Below are positions 26,600 through 37,482 of a DNA stretch of 64,000 nt, piece by piece (the stretch's first letter is position 1; each line of letters starts with the position of its first letter). Origin of the DNA: Thermothelomyces thermophilus ATCC 42464 (Eukaryota > Ascomycota > Sordariomycetes > Sordariales > Chaetomiaceae). The stretch is taken from positions 2,604,001 through 2,668,000 of the forward strand of contig NC_016472.1 of assembly GCF_000226095.1 (NCBI RefSeq), read 5' to 3'. A model generated the notes under the pieces. The model was not told the origin of the DNA and did not search any database. It was given only the letters and a program-made list of their open reading frames with translations. Both the position numbers and the translations under genes were made by a program.

Positions 26600-28058
26600 T
26601 TACAAGGCATTAATCAGAGCATTGTATGCCGCCTTTGGCTGGTAGTTGCTGTCGAAGAGGAGCGGGTTGCTGCTCGACCTCCAGCTGTCCTTGTCAGAGA
26701 CGCCCCAGACGGTGATGCCGACGCACTTGGAGACCTGGAGGCAGGCGTTCATGACGGTGAGGTAGTCGTTGGCGGAGGCGCCGGCGATGTCGAGCTCGGT
26801 GATGGCGATCTCCTTGACGTTGGCCGCGGCGAGGGCCTTGAGGGCGTCGGGGACGCCGGCGGCCGTGTTCCACCCGCCGGGCCCGGCCAGGTGGCACTGG
26901 GTGCCGATGCCGTCGATCGGGATGCCCTGGGCGATCCACTTGTTGACCTTCTCGACCATGCCCCGGGTCACCTTGGCGTAGTTGGCAATGTCGAGGTTGT
27001 AGTCGTTGATGTAGAGCTTGGCGTTGGGATCGGCGGCGCGGGCGGCGCGGAAGGCGATGCCGACAAAGTCCTCGCCGAGGACGCGGCTGAAGACGCTGTC
27101 GCGGAGCGAGCCGTCCTCGGCAAAGATCTCGTTAACGACGTCCCAGTGGAGGATCTTGCCCTTGTAGCGAGTGACAAGGGTGGTGACGTGGTTCTCGATG
27201 ACCTGGGTCAAGGTGTTGCGGTCGTTGATGTTCTGCACCCACTGCGGCAGCTGAGAGTGCCAGAGGAGGGTGTGGCCGCGGATGAGCTTGCCGTTGGCCT
27301 GGGCAAAGTTGACAACCGCGTCGGCGTTGGCAAAGTTGAATTGATTGCGGCTCGCTAGAATCGCGCAATGTCAGCCTCGAACCGGCTCGTAATTATCTAT
27401 TATTGTTCGGGAGAAGGAGGAGAGGTCACTCACGCTCAGTAGCATCCCACTTCAAGCTGTTCTCGTGAGTGACTTGACCAAAGTCTTTCTTGACAATGTT
27501 GGTCAAGGCATTGTTGTTGAGATGGTAGTGATCGATCTCGGTTCCGAAGTAGAGCTTGCCCTTGGCCTTGAATTTGTCGTGGAGGCCGGTTCCGCTGCCG
27601 CCGCCGCCAGTAGGAGCCGGGGTGCTTCCAGTGGTGCTGCTGGTGGTGCCCGTAGGAGGGTTGCTCGATCCGGGCACGCATTGGGAGTACCAGTCACTGG
27701 GGAGATTTGTTAGCAAATGGCCTTTAGGTGGTAATAAAACCTCTCACACACAAAAAGAGAACAATACAACAATGAAATGCAGAACCAAGCTAAGTGCAAA
27801 ACGAAATCGTAATCCCAGAGAGAAAAGAAATAAAAGCAGTTACTGACTTGACGAATTGGCATACTGCGCCAGAAACGCAGGTCGTGGGACCTGTCCAGCC
27901 TTGACCGCCGCCTATTGTGAAACAGGAAGTAGTGAGCTTAAGTCCCTCTAGTGGTGACTATTTTCCGAGTAAGGCAATTACATACACTGGCCCCACAGAG
28001 GAGATTGGGCAAGCACAGCCACCGGGGCGGCTGCCAGCACGAACGTAAGAGTACGCAT
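26600..28058 (-). CDS. Endo-1,4-beta-xylanase, GH10 with N-terminal CBM1
   Basis: Four exons, complement(join(26600..27354,27434..27696,27848..27911,27986..28058)), 384 residues. All introns are GT-AG and keep family blocks intact. A signal peptide (about 1-18, [17 protein letters not shown]) gives secretion. A fungal-type cellulose-binding module follows (about 19-56), with four Cys and the aromatic Trp/Trp/Tyr face (LWGQCGGQGW, NDWYSQC). A Thr/Ser/Pro/Gly linker runs to about 85. The GH10 barrel has [13 protein letters not shown]209 in WDVVNE as acid/base and E320 in ITELDI as nucleophile. It cleaves internal xylan linkages in plant cell walls, and the CBM1 ties it to cellulose surfaces. 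A single copy with canonical residues should be active. The CBM exons are split by two introns within the module. Confidence 0.96.
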
Positions 28059-28163
28059 GTTTGATGGTCTCTGAAAGAGGCTGCAGGTAGGAAGCGGACA
28101 AGCAGTCGACGGCGACGTGGGCAACCGGCAGATGGGAAGGGGGCGGGTGGTGCATCTTGTCTC

Positions 28164-28169
28164 TTATAT
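28164..28169 (-). promoter_or_regulatory. TATA-like box of the xylanase gene
   Basis: TATAAG on the minus strand, about 105 bases upstream of the xylanase ATG. One GGCTAA (minus strand, near 28890) resembles the XlnR/XYR1 site, but a single copy about 830 bases away is weak evidence. Confidence 0.45.
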
Positions 28170-30103
28170 CCTTTGTAAACATACCCGGGTTTTCTTTTTT
28201 TGGCGGAGCATGCGGAGGATACCGATGGAACCAGGACTGCGGCGCGTTTCCATTTCCGTACTCCGTACTTACCAAAGCTTTAAGGATACAACCTTCGGTG
28301 GCAGCCGCACCTATCGCGAATCGGATAGAATGTTTAGCGAAACAATACTGAAACCATGACAAGAACGGTTCCCGGGCTTGGCTTCGCTGGCCTCCGCGCA
28401 TTTTCAGACTATAAGAGGTTAGAACCATGGCGCCATGTACTTCTTCGCATCACATGTGGCCGGAGTCCTCCTCCGACCTCTCCGGTTGACGGAAATCATG
28501 AAGGAAAATGCGGCGTTGTGACTCCGATTACTGCTTTTGTCCATACCCATGATGGGTTTTTGGCAGTCATCTGAAAAAGCTTGGCGCACGACATCAGAAC
28601 TATTGTTCTAATTACTAGTAGAGCTGGAAGATTCCATTTTACGATGGAACCCTAAGATATACTAACAAAAAGAAGGAAGGAACGAAAATACAATGCGGCC
28701 TCCGCCCTCGCCTCATCAAACAGGTCTGAAGCACCATGATGATTTTATGTCAGGTATGGAAAGTTTAGGTACTCACACATCCCTACCTACTCCTGTTTTG
28801 ATCAGTCCTTTCGGCGCTTCGTTCTTCGGTTGATACGATGTCCTCTGAGGAACTCCCTCTGTAGTGCTTCGTTATATTTTAGAGGACCTGATTAGCCGAA
28901 CCGTTTCCTTCCCGAATTCAGGATCGGCCCGAAGCGTCGTCTGGAGCACCCGACCCCACGGAGATGACACAGACTCCGGCTATCGCAAACGACGTGTAAT
29001 ATTAGTACATCCAAACGCCAAGTTGATGATTCGAACGCCAATTGTCCTAACGATTGTAGGTGTCATCACGCGCGTTGAGCATAAGAGTGATCCAAGAATG
29101 CAGCGGCGATGCTCCGCTGTCTGTGAATACTACTTAGGACGGTTGCTGTTGCAGGGGCGTGCGATCTGGCTAGCAATAGGGCGGCCAAAGTTAAGTGAGA
29201 GCAGCACAATAATGCAGCTAGTTATCATCCCACTAACTGCTTGTAGCCGGGCTCAGTGTCAGCAGACTCGATGTTTCAGAAAATCGCCGATAGGGTCCCC
29301 TACAGCGTAATTACTACATAGTATATCTGGTCGCCCCACTGTCGCGCTATTTTAGTAACATGTCAAACGACACCGGGCACTAGGATTGTGGTCTGGCAGT
29401 CGGGGGACCTGTAGGATACTTTCTCCGACCCGCTAGGGCAGAAAGCCGCCAATAATTACCGACATGGACCAGTTCTTTATCGAGATACTTTGTAGACCGG
29501 GAATGGACGAGTGGCGCAACAGGCTGAGAGATGGTTGTGTTCGGATCCGTTGTTTAATTATGTCCGTTAAGCCCGACAACCCGGCCCTTGAGCTACGGCG
29601 GCTGGAGCAAGGCCGGGCAGGGCCCGCCTGGATCACATTCACAGAATCCCTTAACGAGAAGCGGTGACTTCAGATATAAGCTAAGGGTTTCGTAGGGTAG
29701 GGCGTAGCACCATTTACATTCAGCCTGCTTTGGGCGAAAAACAAAACGAAACAAAAAGAAACAAAATAAAACTGTCAGGGAAAAGAGCCCTGCATGTTCT
29801 TCGTATCCTGTTGACCCGAAACCGGTTCTAACACTAACTGCGTAGATAGATGACTAAGTACGTAGTCGTGTCGTAATTACGCCAACAAACTGGCATATAC
29901 TATTATTATTTCTATAACATTCTACTCCTACATTACACGACTCCTGAGGTCTACTAGGCAGCGATATTTCTACGAAGCATGCAGTCCTTACTCAGACCAC
30001 AGCAACTTTGCTAGGATAAACCGCTTTGATCCACGCCCCTCCCCCCACTCTATCTCGTTAACCCCGCTCCGCCCGAAAGCGACAACACGTTCAACTACGT
30101 AAT

Positions 30104-30119
30104 TATATATATATAATAT
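30104..30119 (+). promoter_or_regulatory. TATA-rich box of the SDR gene
   Basis: A TATATATATATAATATA stretch about 95-110 bases upstream of the ATG, followed by an AC-rich leader, fits a fungal core promoter. Confidence 0.45.
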
Positions 30120-30212
30120 ACATACCTAGTTTTTCCAATAACCCAGGTCGCTTCATCAAATACTCAACTCACACACAGACACACGCAAAGTTCACCCAGC
30201 TATAGAACCACC

Positions 30213-30569
30213 ATGTCCCTCCGCGGCAAGGTTGCCATTATCACCGGAGCCTCCAAGGGCATCGGGCGCGCCACGGCCGAGCGCCTGGCCGCCGAGGGTG
30301 CCTCCGTCGTCATCAACTACCTCTCCAGCAGTGAGGCCGCCGACGAGCTGGTTGCCAAGATCGGCGCCGACCGCGCGCTCGCCGTCCAGGCGGACGCCTC
30401 CAAGATCCCCGACATCGAGAAGCTCGTCGCCGCGGCGGTGGAGAAGTTTGGCAAGATCGACTTCGTCATGCCGAACGGTATGTTCTCTTTTGTCCCACTT
30501 TTCTTTCTTTTGATTTTTTTTTTTTTGGGGGGGGGGGCTATTCTCATCTCTCTCTCTCATCTCTCTCTC

Positions 30570-30607
<38 letters not shown>

Positions 30608-31106
30608 GTTAACATCGGACCTCCGCCAAGCCGGCATCATGGAAATGTACGACCTCGCGCGCACGACCGAGGCCGCCTTCGACCGGCACTTCGACCTCAA
30701 CGTCAAGGGCGCGCTGTTCCTGGTGCAGAAGGCGGTCCCGCACATTCCGCCGGGGGGCCGCGTCGTCTTCGTCTCGACGGGCCTCAACTCGGCGACCAGC
30801 CTCGCGCCCCCCTACCTGCTCTACGTGGCCACCAAGGGCGCCGTCGACCAGATGGTCCGCGCGCTGTCCAAGGACCTGGCCTCCAAGGGCATCACGGTCA
30901 ACGCGGTCGCGCCCGGGCCGACGGGGACGGAGCTCTTCTACAAGGGCAAGAGCGAGCAGCTGCTGGAGGTGCTGCGCAAGGGGAGCCCCTTTGGGCGGGT
31001 TGGGGAGCCAGACGAGATCGCAAGCGTGGTGGCCTTCTTGGCCAGCGAGGACAGCAGGTGGGTGTCCGGGCAGGTTCTGAGGGTGAACGGGGCAAACATG
31101 GTATAG
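30213..31106 (+). CDS. Classical short-chain dehydrogenase/reductase
   Basis: Two exons, join(30213..30477,30631..31106), 246 residues, the usual size for classical SDRs. The intron (GTATGT..CAAG) joins MPN-AGIM, restoring the conserved NAG. TGASKGIG (11-18) binds the nucleotide, N88-A-G is the central strand motif, N112 in LNVKG, S137 in VFVSTG and Y153/K157 in YVATK form the catalytic tetrad. VAPGPTGTELF and RVGEPDEIASVVAFLAS with GQVLRVNGANMV are C-terminal FabG-like blocks. The residues after the first strand (VINYLSSS) suggest NADP(H). Substrate unknown; relatives include 3-ketoacyl reductases and polyol or quinone reductases. It is convergent with an anion transporter gene. Its intron is full of simple repeats. 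Confidence 0.92.
30506..30606 (+). repeat. T-run, G-run and (CT)n tract inside an SDR intron
   Basis: Within the 153-nt intron: a T13 run, a G10 run, then about 60 bases of CT/CTCTCAT repeats ending next to TTAG. The annotated acceptor is the later CAAG, which keeps the frame. The tract is likely length-variable. Confidence 0.8.
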
Positions 31107-31495
31107 TAAGTAATCAAACGTGTGATTAGATTCCGGCCCCTAATTAGCCAAAATTCAATAACCATGAACACCTCATGAGAAGAAGGTGAAAGCAAGGCAA
31201 GAATGAGTATCGAATTAATAGAAGTGGGGTATGATTGATCCCAAGACAGATGCGCTTTTGGTTTATATATGTTAGAAGCGCCAAAGCTTCTGGGGAACCA
31301 GCCAGGCGCTAGCCACACTGCTTTGCATGCTCATCAACGCACGGATCATCTCCTTTGTCTATTTATACCACTCCTTTTTCTCCCTTGTAGATGGTTCAAC
31401 AAGGCACTCTTTCTGTTCCTTCGTTGCCACTACTCTCAACGCCTCCCAGATGCTTATTCGAGTTCTCCACTGCACTCGACAATATATTTAAAGGT
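31107..31495. other. Short convergent spacer
   Basis: 389 bases between the stops of the SDR and the anion transporter genes; 3' UTRs only as far as can be seen. Confidence 0.4.
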
Positions 31496-33275
31496 CTAGT
31501 ACGTAAACCGAAATCCCTCCTGATTGAGATCAAAATTAGTCTCATGAAAAAAAAAGACCAACAAAATCGACTTTGCATCATCAAGGCTTACCGTATTCTC
31601 TAATACCCCAGCCCTCTTGCTCTGACGCCTGTTGGCAAAGTAAAAATAGATGGAAAGTGTAGCAACGACGGCAATCATCAAAATGTGAGAACTAATAAGT
31701 CACACATCATTATTAGTCGTCACCCCCCAGTGCCCGTCAAGGGGGAAGGGGAATGGACCGACGCACCCGATAGATACCCAAACCGCGGTGGTATAAGAGG
31801 GCGCCTCAAAACTGCGGACGATGAAGCTTCCCGCAATGCCGCCAGCGCCGTTGAACATGGTACAAGCTGCCGCCGTGAAGACACGCTTCCACTGCCTAGA
31901 GCCACCCTTTCGAGTTAGTCTCCAACAATAAAAGCAAAACTTTCACATCGACGCTACTAGCAGGCAGGACGTAATACCCGACAACGTTGTTCGCCTGATA
32001 GGCGGTCAAGGCGGCCCAGTTCCCGACGTACGCGCCCGTCGCGAGGAAGACGCCGAAGTAGCGAACGCCCGAGTTGCGCGCGAACCCGAGCACGGCGAAG
32101 CCGGCGATGAGGCAGAGCGCGTTGAAGACGATGACCGGACCGCGGACGCGGAACCGGTCGGCAAAGTAAGACGAGACGAGGACAGGGAGGACGGCGTAGT
32201 AGTAGGGGGGCGCCGACAGGATGATGGCGGCGTCGGACGAGTACCCCAGCCCGTTCTCCAGGATGATGGGCACGAAGTAGGCCAGCGCGGTCGAGACGAT
32301 GTTCTGCATGAAGAACATGGAGGCGAACGCCCAGACCTTCGGGTCCCCGGCGTGGACGAGCACCTTTCCGAGGGAGAAGTCCTGGGCGATCAGGTCGCCT
32401 CGGTCGGTCTGGATCCGCTTCGACACGACGGCGGCCTCCTCGGCGGTCAGGAAGCGGAAACTCTCGTGCGAGCGCTCCGGGAAGTCGATCATCCACGGGT
32501 AGGTGGCCAGGCCGATGACGCAGGTGCAGAGGCCCTGGACGACGAACATCCAGCGCCAGCCCTCGAGGCCGCCCCGGCCGTCGAGCCGGTTGAGGCCGTA
32601 GTTGACCAGGCTGCCGGTGGCGAGGACGATGACCTCGCCGCTCTGCATGAAGGCGAAGCGCAGCTGCTGCTCCATGCGCGGGTACCAGGTGCTGATGAGG
32701 TACGAGAGGCCCGGGAAGATGCCCGACATGGCGGCGCCGAGCAGGATGCGCAGCACGATCATCTGCTGCCAGGTGCGGACGAAGCCGGTGCAGAGGGTGA
32801 TGATGCCGAAGGCGAGCGTGATGGTGGTGAACCAGACGCGCGGGCCGAGGATGCGGACGGCGATGGTGGAGGGCAGCTGGAAGGCGATGCTTGCGATGGT
32901 GAAGATGAAGATGGACACGGAGAAGCGGTTGCCCTGGTCGAGGCCGAGGTCGGACAGCATCGAGGTGACGGCCGCGCTCGACAGGACGCCGCTGTCGAGC
33001 AGGTTGAGGCTGCAGAGGATGCCCGCGATGGTGCACAGACGGAAGTCCACCTTGCGGCGGATGCGGCGCTGCAACGCGTCGTCCCCATCGTCGGCGCCGG
33101 CAACGGGAGCGGAGCCGATCACGGCGACTCCGGCGGTGTCGTCGTCTTGATTAACGACGACATTGCTCGTTTGGTCCGCACCCGAGATGACCTTGGCCTG
33201 GGCCTTCTTCAGCGGCGCCGGCGCCGGCGACGACGACGGGCTCGGCGACGGGCTCGGCGATGCTGAGTGCGACAT
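31496..33275 (-). CDS. MFS anion:cation symporter, DAL5/allantoate permease family
   Basis: Four exons, complement(join(31496..31519,31592..31691,31767..31895,31978..33275)), 516 residues. The last exon is only 24 nt (EGFRFTY plus stop) and supplies the GFRFTY tail typical of this family. Introns start GTATTA, GTGCGT and GTAAGC, and end TCTAG, TTAG and TCAG. The N-terminus has a Ser-Pro repeat (near 4-20) and about 65 further hydrophilic residues before RKVDFRLCTIAGILCSLNLLDSG, the family's first segment. Others: FQLPSTIAVRILGPRVWF, RILLGAAMSGIFPGLSYLISTWYP, YPWMIDFPERS and YQANNVVG-QWKR. Members carry allantoate, nicotinate, biotin, pantothenate or similar anions across the plasma membrane. 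The substrate is not readable here. Start is the first ATG after an upstream stretch lacking family similarity. Confidence 0.9.
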
Positions 33276-34546
33276 TGGGAGCTTCCCGTAGGAATCCCCG
33301 GCGCGAGGCGTGTGGAGGAGTCGGCGGTCGAGTAGCTGCACCTACTCTGTAATTATTATGAACTTACTTGTGCAACCGCCGAGCGAGCCAAGGCCCGGGG
33401 TTGGGGGCTGGGCTGTGGAAAGGCTCTGTGGACCTGCGAGATCGCCCTCGGCTAAGCCCGGGGAAGACCCACCCACCGATCATTGTTCCGCCGGGGGTAG
33501 TGTCTTACACTCTTTTTGCTTATCAATCGGATTTCTCATCTGCGCCTTGCTTAAGGTACGGGAAGGAGCAAAGTCGGAATTAGCCATCTTGGACTGGAGT
33601 TGAGGCTCACGAAACCCTGCACTTCGGGCAGTTGGTGTGGGTGGTAAGTGAGAATGCTTATTGGACGGATCGCACTGGGCCATCCCCGACTCGTTCCTGT
33701 GTTTTATGATTTCTGCCAACTTGTCGACCTGATTTAGCTGCCTGGGAACAGATAACGAAGAGCAAGGCAACACGTTGCGTACAGTTAAGGCAGGTGCGGG
33801 GCGGACTGCCGGAGTACTTACTTACCAGGTACATACAACTTACGGCGATTGGCGGGACCTCAACAGTCTACAGTTGACTTCGATTACTTCTCCCCAACTC
33901 TGTTTGCATGGCGGATTGGTTCTAGGAACTGATTCTGCAAAGAGATCCACAGCGATCCGAGCGTAGAACAGAAAAAGGAAACAGTCCCATACTTGAACAC
34001 CGAGGCGCAAAGGGCGCAGGGCACTATTAATACAGATGGAGACGGAGAGCAGCTGACGTCGAGTGGCATCTTAATCACCACACTGCATCCAGATGTGCTT
34101 TTCAAAGTGTGCAATTTCGGGTCGGAACTCCCCGTTCCGCGAGAGAGCTGAGACCTGTTCGAGGTTTGACCAACAAGTGTTCCCTCAAATTTCATGAGGT
34201 CATTCGAAACGCGGAAGTGAGACATATGCAGAGCAAGAAAAACACAAGGGAAAAAAATAGAAATTAGCGCAACTATTGTAGGTAAAAGTGGGAAATAGGT
34301 GACTCATGAAGTCGACCCCCTATCGCGCGGTCACTTGGTTCGAGATAATTGACGCCCAATGTTCAAGCGGTACCTGCCCAAGGCTGTCATGACTCGGGCT
34401 TCGCTTGCGTAGACTCCACTAGACATATCACACAAGAGATGAGCAGCCGATGAATTCGACTCCCGAAAGCCAACTTTCGGACCGAGACAGTACACTCGAG
34501 TGCTAAAGAAATGCGAAGATGTAGCATACCTAAGGTACGTGCTATA
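33276..34546. other. Spacer between anion transporter and DNA transposon
   Basis: Promoter side of the transporter gene, then ordinary unique sequence up to the transposon. No gene recognised. Confidence 0.4.
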
Positions 34547-34632
34547 CCCGGTGGTTAGTGCTGACTAATTAGTTCAGGACTACCACCTGTCTCCCGACAG
34601 GTAGGGCTAAAACCCCCGGACATACCAATATA
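34547..34632 (+). repeat. Left 86-bp terminal inverted repeat
   Basis: Matches the reverse complement of 37397-37482 at 81 of 86 positions by eye. It contains an inner hairpin, ACCTGTC-tccc-GACAGGT, that is perfectly kept in both copies. Confidence 0.92.
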
Positions 34633-34899
34633 ACCAGACACATCGCTACCAAATTTCCTATATATTCGCGTCTTTATAAAAGGTACTATCAAGTTCAATT
34701 TAAGTTTAATTACCCTTATAATAATAGCCTTAAATAGCTATAAATAGTTTAATTATAAACTAGGCTCTAAAAAGCTTAAAAACGTAGTAAAATTTAATTC
34801 TACCTAGTTATAACTAATCGAATAACAGGTTATATAATTTGTCTTTGTCTCCCTCTCCCTCTATATTATACCCCCTATTCCTATTACTTTTAACGCTCC

Positions 34900-37300
34900 T
34901 AATTATAGTAGTATCTTCTCTTTTAGCCTCTTAGTAATAGTTATTATCTTTTGTCTTTAGTATTACTATTATAGACTTATAGGTATATTGCTTCTTAAAC
35001 TTTCTAATATCCTTATTAATAGCTATATATAAAGACTCCTTCTTATCCCTAGATAGAAATAGTAACTTAATATCCTTTTCCTACCTATTCTTATTATCTA
35101 TAAAGTCAAATCCATTATTATTGTTATTATTAATTAACATTATAGTTACGTTACTAATCTATATCCTAGGATGTTTAGGGGATAGGAGTTTAACTTCTAA
35201 TAACGGCTTCTTAGCTAACTAGGGGATTAGGACTTCTTTTCTATCTCTAAAGTCAAAAAATACTAGTGGCTAATACTTCTTTAATAGAACCTAGAGAGGG
35301 TCCTTATTATTAAGAGAAAGATAGTTATTCTTATTAGTCTTTTCTAAAAATTTAATAAAGGTTACTATATAAAGGTAATACCTATTAGTACTAGGAATCT
35401 TATTTTCTAGGTACCTTTTCTAGACTTTATATTCCTCCTTATACTTTTATTTAATTCACTTAATGGTAATATAGGTAGCTTTTCGGCTAGTATCTTGAAT
35501 TACCTTAATATTCTTCTAAGCTTAGATTATCTAAAACCGTCGAATCTATTAGATAGTTATACCTATTATAACCTCTTCTATTAGCTTAATAAGTTAGCCT
35601 TATATTTTCTTGGTAGATAGTATAGCTAGATAGGCTCTCTTATCTTTAGTAAAGTTATTTAGATATTTATATATCAGCTAACCTTTATTAACTATTAATA
35701 TAATATCCTAAAGGTATTTTTATATTAGTAAACTAAAAAGCTTAAGATACTACTCTTAAATATAGTTAATAACTTTTTTTATATATATCTATTACTTATT
35801 ATTAGAAATTATTATAAGATATCTAATACTTATATTAGATAATACTTTCTCCTTAATCTAGTCTATTATAATATATTAGTTTAATAGAAAAAGACTAGTC
35901 TTTTCGAATCTTATTATAATATTTTAGTATTTGAAACTAGCCTCCTAGATTTCCTGGAATCCTTTAACAAAGTCTGCCTAGGTAAATATAAGATTACTAT
36001 TACGAACTACCTACTAGAGATATCGTTAATATACTTCCTTAAGATAGTAAAAGACTTTTATATCTATTAGCTAGATAAGGTATATTAAATAGGGAAGGAG
36101 GAAAATAATAATAATATTAAATAAGAGATAATATTTATAAAGTTTAAGGTTATAATATCTTATAAAGTTGTTTAGAATAAGTAGTTAGTATATATATTCT
36201 TCTAATAGTATAGATATATAGACTAAATCTTTAAAGGTAACGTTATCTAAGTTAATAAAGTATATACTAAGAGTAGAATTATAGTTATAATAGTTATAAC
36301 TAAACTATTCCTTAAAGTTTATATTATATTATTAGAACTTAGTATAGATAGTAAAAGAGTATTTATTAAAATATTATATCTAATCTATTATAATCTTAGT
36401 ATTATTAAATATTATCTTTAACTTATAGAATTATATCTCCTTATTAAGACCTTTAATATTCTAATCTTCTAATAGCTACTATTTAAAGATATAGAATACT
36501 AGAATAATATTACTAATAGTATTTCTAACGTTAATTATACTTATTAACTTTTAATTATAAAGGTCCAGAATCTCTAGCTAATAAATTACTATAGTTAGTA
36601 TTCTAAACTAATACTTATTCTAAATTAATACTTAGAAAAGAAAAAGATACTAACCTTCTTTTTCTTATCTATTTTAACTATTAAGATCTTAAACTACCTA
36701 TTTAATATTATAAGTATATATCTAGTCTTATCTATATTCCAATAGCTAGATATAATAATCTTAAAGCTTTTAATAATATCCTTAAGCTTATTAAAGAATA
36801 TCTCTAGTTCTTCTATTTACTACTTAGCTAAAAGTTAATTTACTTTAACTAGTTTAAAGAATATTAGCTAAAACTATAGATAATCCTATTTCTAATATAA
36901 CTACTAGTACTTATTAATAAGAGGGTAGGGAGAATTATAATATACCTATAAATGGTTAATAGTATCTTAGAGAAGATCTTTAGTAGCAAGAGAACTAGAT
37001 TTAATAAGCTAATACGTATATCCTTTAAGGGCAGAATCTTTATCGTTTCGAAGCGACTAAGATCTTCTAACTACGTTACTACTAGTAGCTAGAAGTCTAG
37101 TATCCTTTAAAGACTTTAAGTGCCAGCTAACCTAGGTCTTTCTAGTCTTAAATAGCTAAGCTACGTACCGAATACTAGGTTACTTTCTATAGGGTAAACG
37201 GCTAGTTTGGTAGCAAGCTTAAGCGGTAAGGAGCCATTTAGCGGCCTATATATTAGCCGGTTCTTAGATTTGGTTAGTCAGAGGCATTGTATATAGGAGA
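34900..37300 (-). pseudogene. Decayed DDE_1 (pogo/Fot1) transposase
   Basis: Reading the minus strand through stops gives blocks in the order expected of pogo-type transposases. SWHLKSLKDTRLLATSS lies near 37130 after an N-terminal helix-turn-helix. YWNIDKTRY at 36743-36714 corresponds to the NxDE(T/K)xF block with the first catalytic Asp. LLPYLIYLI.LIDIKVF near 36090-36040 corresponds to the LPPHS.HL.QPLDV.VF block. Stops and frameshifts throughout rule out function. Borders are approximate. Confidence 0.8.
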
Positions 37301-37396
37301 GTAGGTTTAACTAGGCTTGTAGTAGTGGTTATGTCTTCGAATATAGGGAGTTGACTGGTAAAATTGGACACGGGTTTGAACGCGTACCTGTCCGGC

Positions 37397-37482
37397 TATA
37401 TTGGCATGTCCGGGGGTTTTAGCCCTACCTGTCGGGAGACAGGTAGTAGTCCTAAACTAATTAGTCAGTACTAACCACCAGG
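37397..37482 (-). repeat. Right 86-bp terminal inverted repeat
   Basis: Partner of the left repeat. Differences are transitions only, four of the five reading as C-to-T or G-to-A on the right copy. Confidence 0.92.

Larger units (their letters stand above)
28059..30212. other. 2.1 kb divergent spacer (xylanase / SDR)
   Basis: Promoter regions of two divergent genes. No family match in any frame. A TACTCCGTA 9-mer sits at 28259. AT-rich toward the SDR gene, with several TAATTA. Confidence 0.4.
34547..37482 (-). mobile_element. RIP-degraded Fot1/pogo-like DNA transposon
   Basis: A 2936-bp insert bounded by 86-bp terminal inverted repeats and flanked by TA on each side (34545-34546 and 37483-37484), the target duplication of Tc1/mariner-Fot1-pogo elements. 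The interior is strongly TA-rich and full of stops. The transposase relic is on the minus strand. The five differences between the two TIRs are all C/T or G/A transitions, as RIP would leave. An insertion so large with near-intact ends suggests a former autonomous copy now dead. Confidence 0.9.

Noticed and set aside
26573-27358. Open frame antisense to the xylanase
   Set aside because: The minus strand encodes a complete GH10 enzyme; the + frame is its shadow.
32352-33266. Open frame antisense to the DAL5-type transporter
   Set aside because: Composition of a shadow frame; the minus strand has family motifs and coherent introns.
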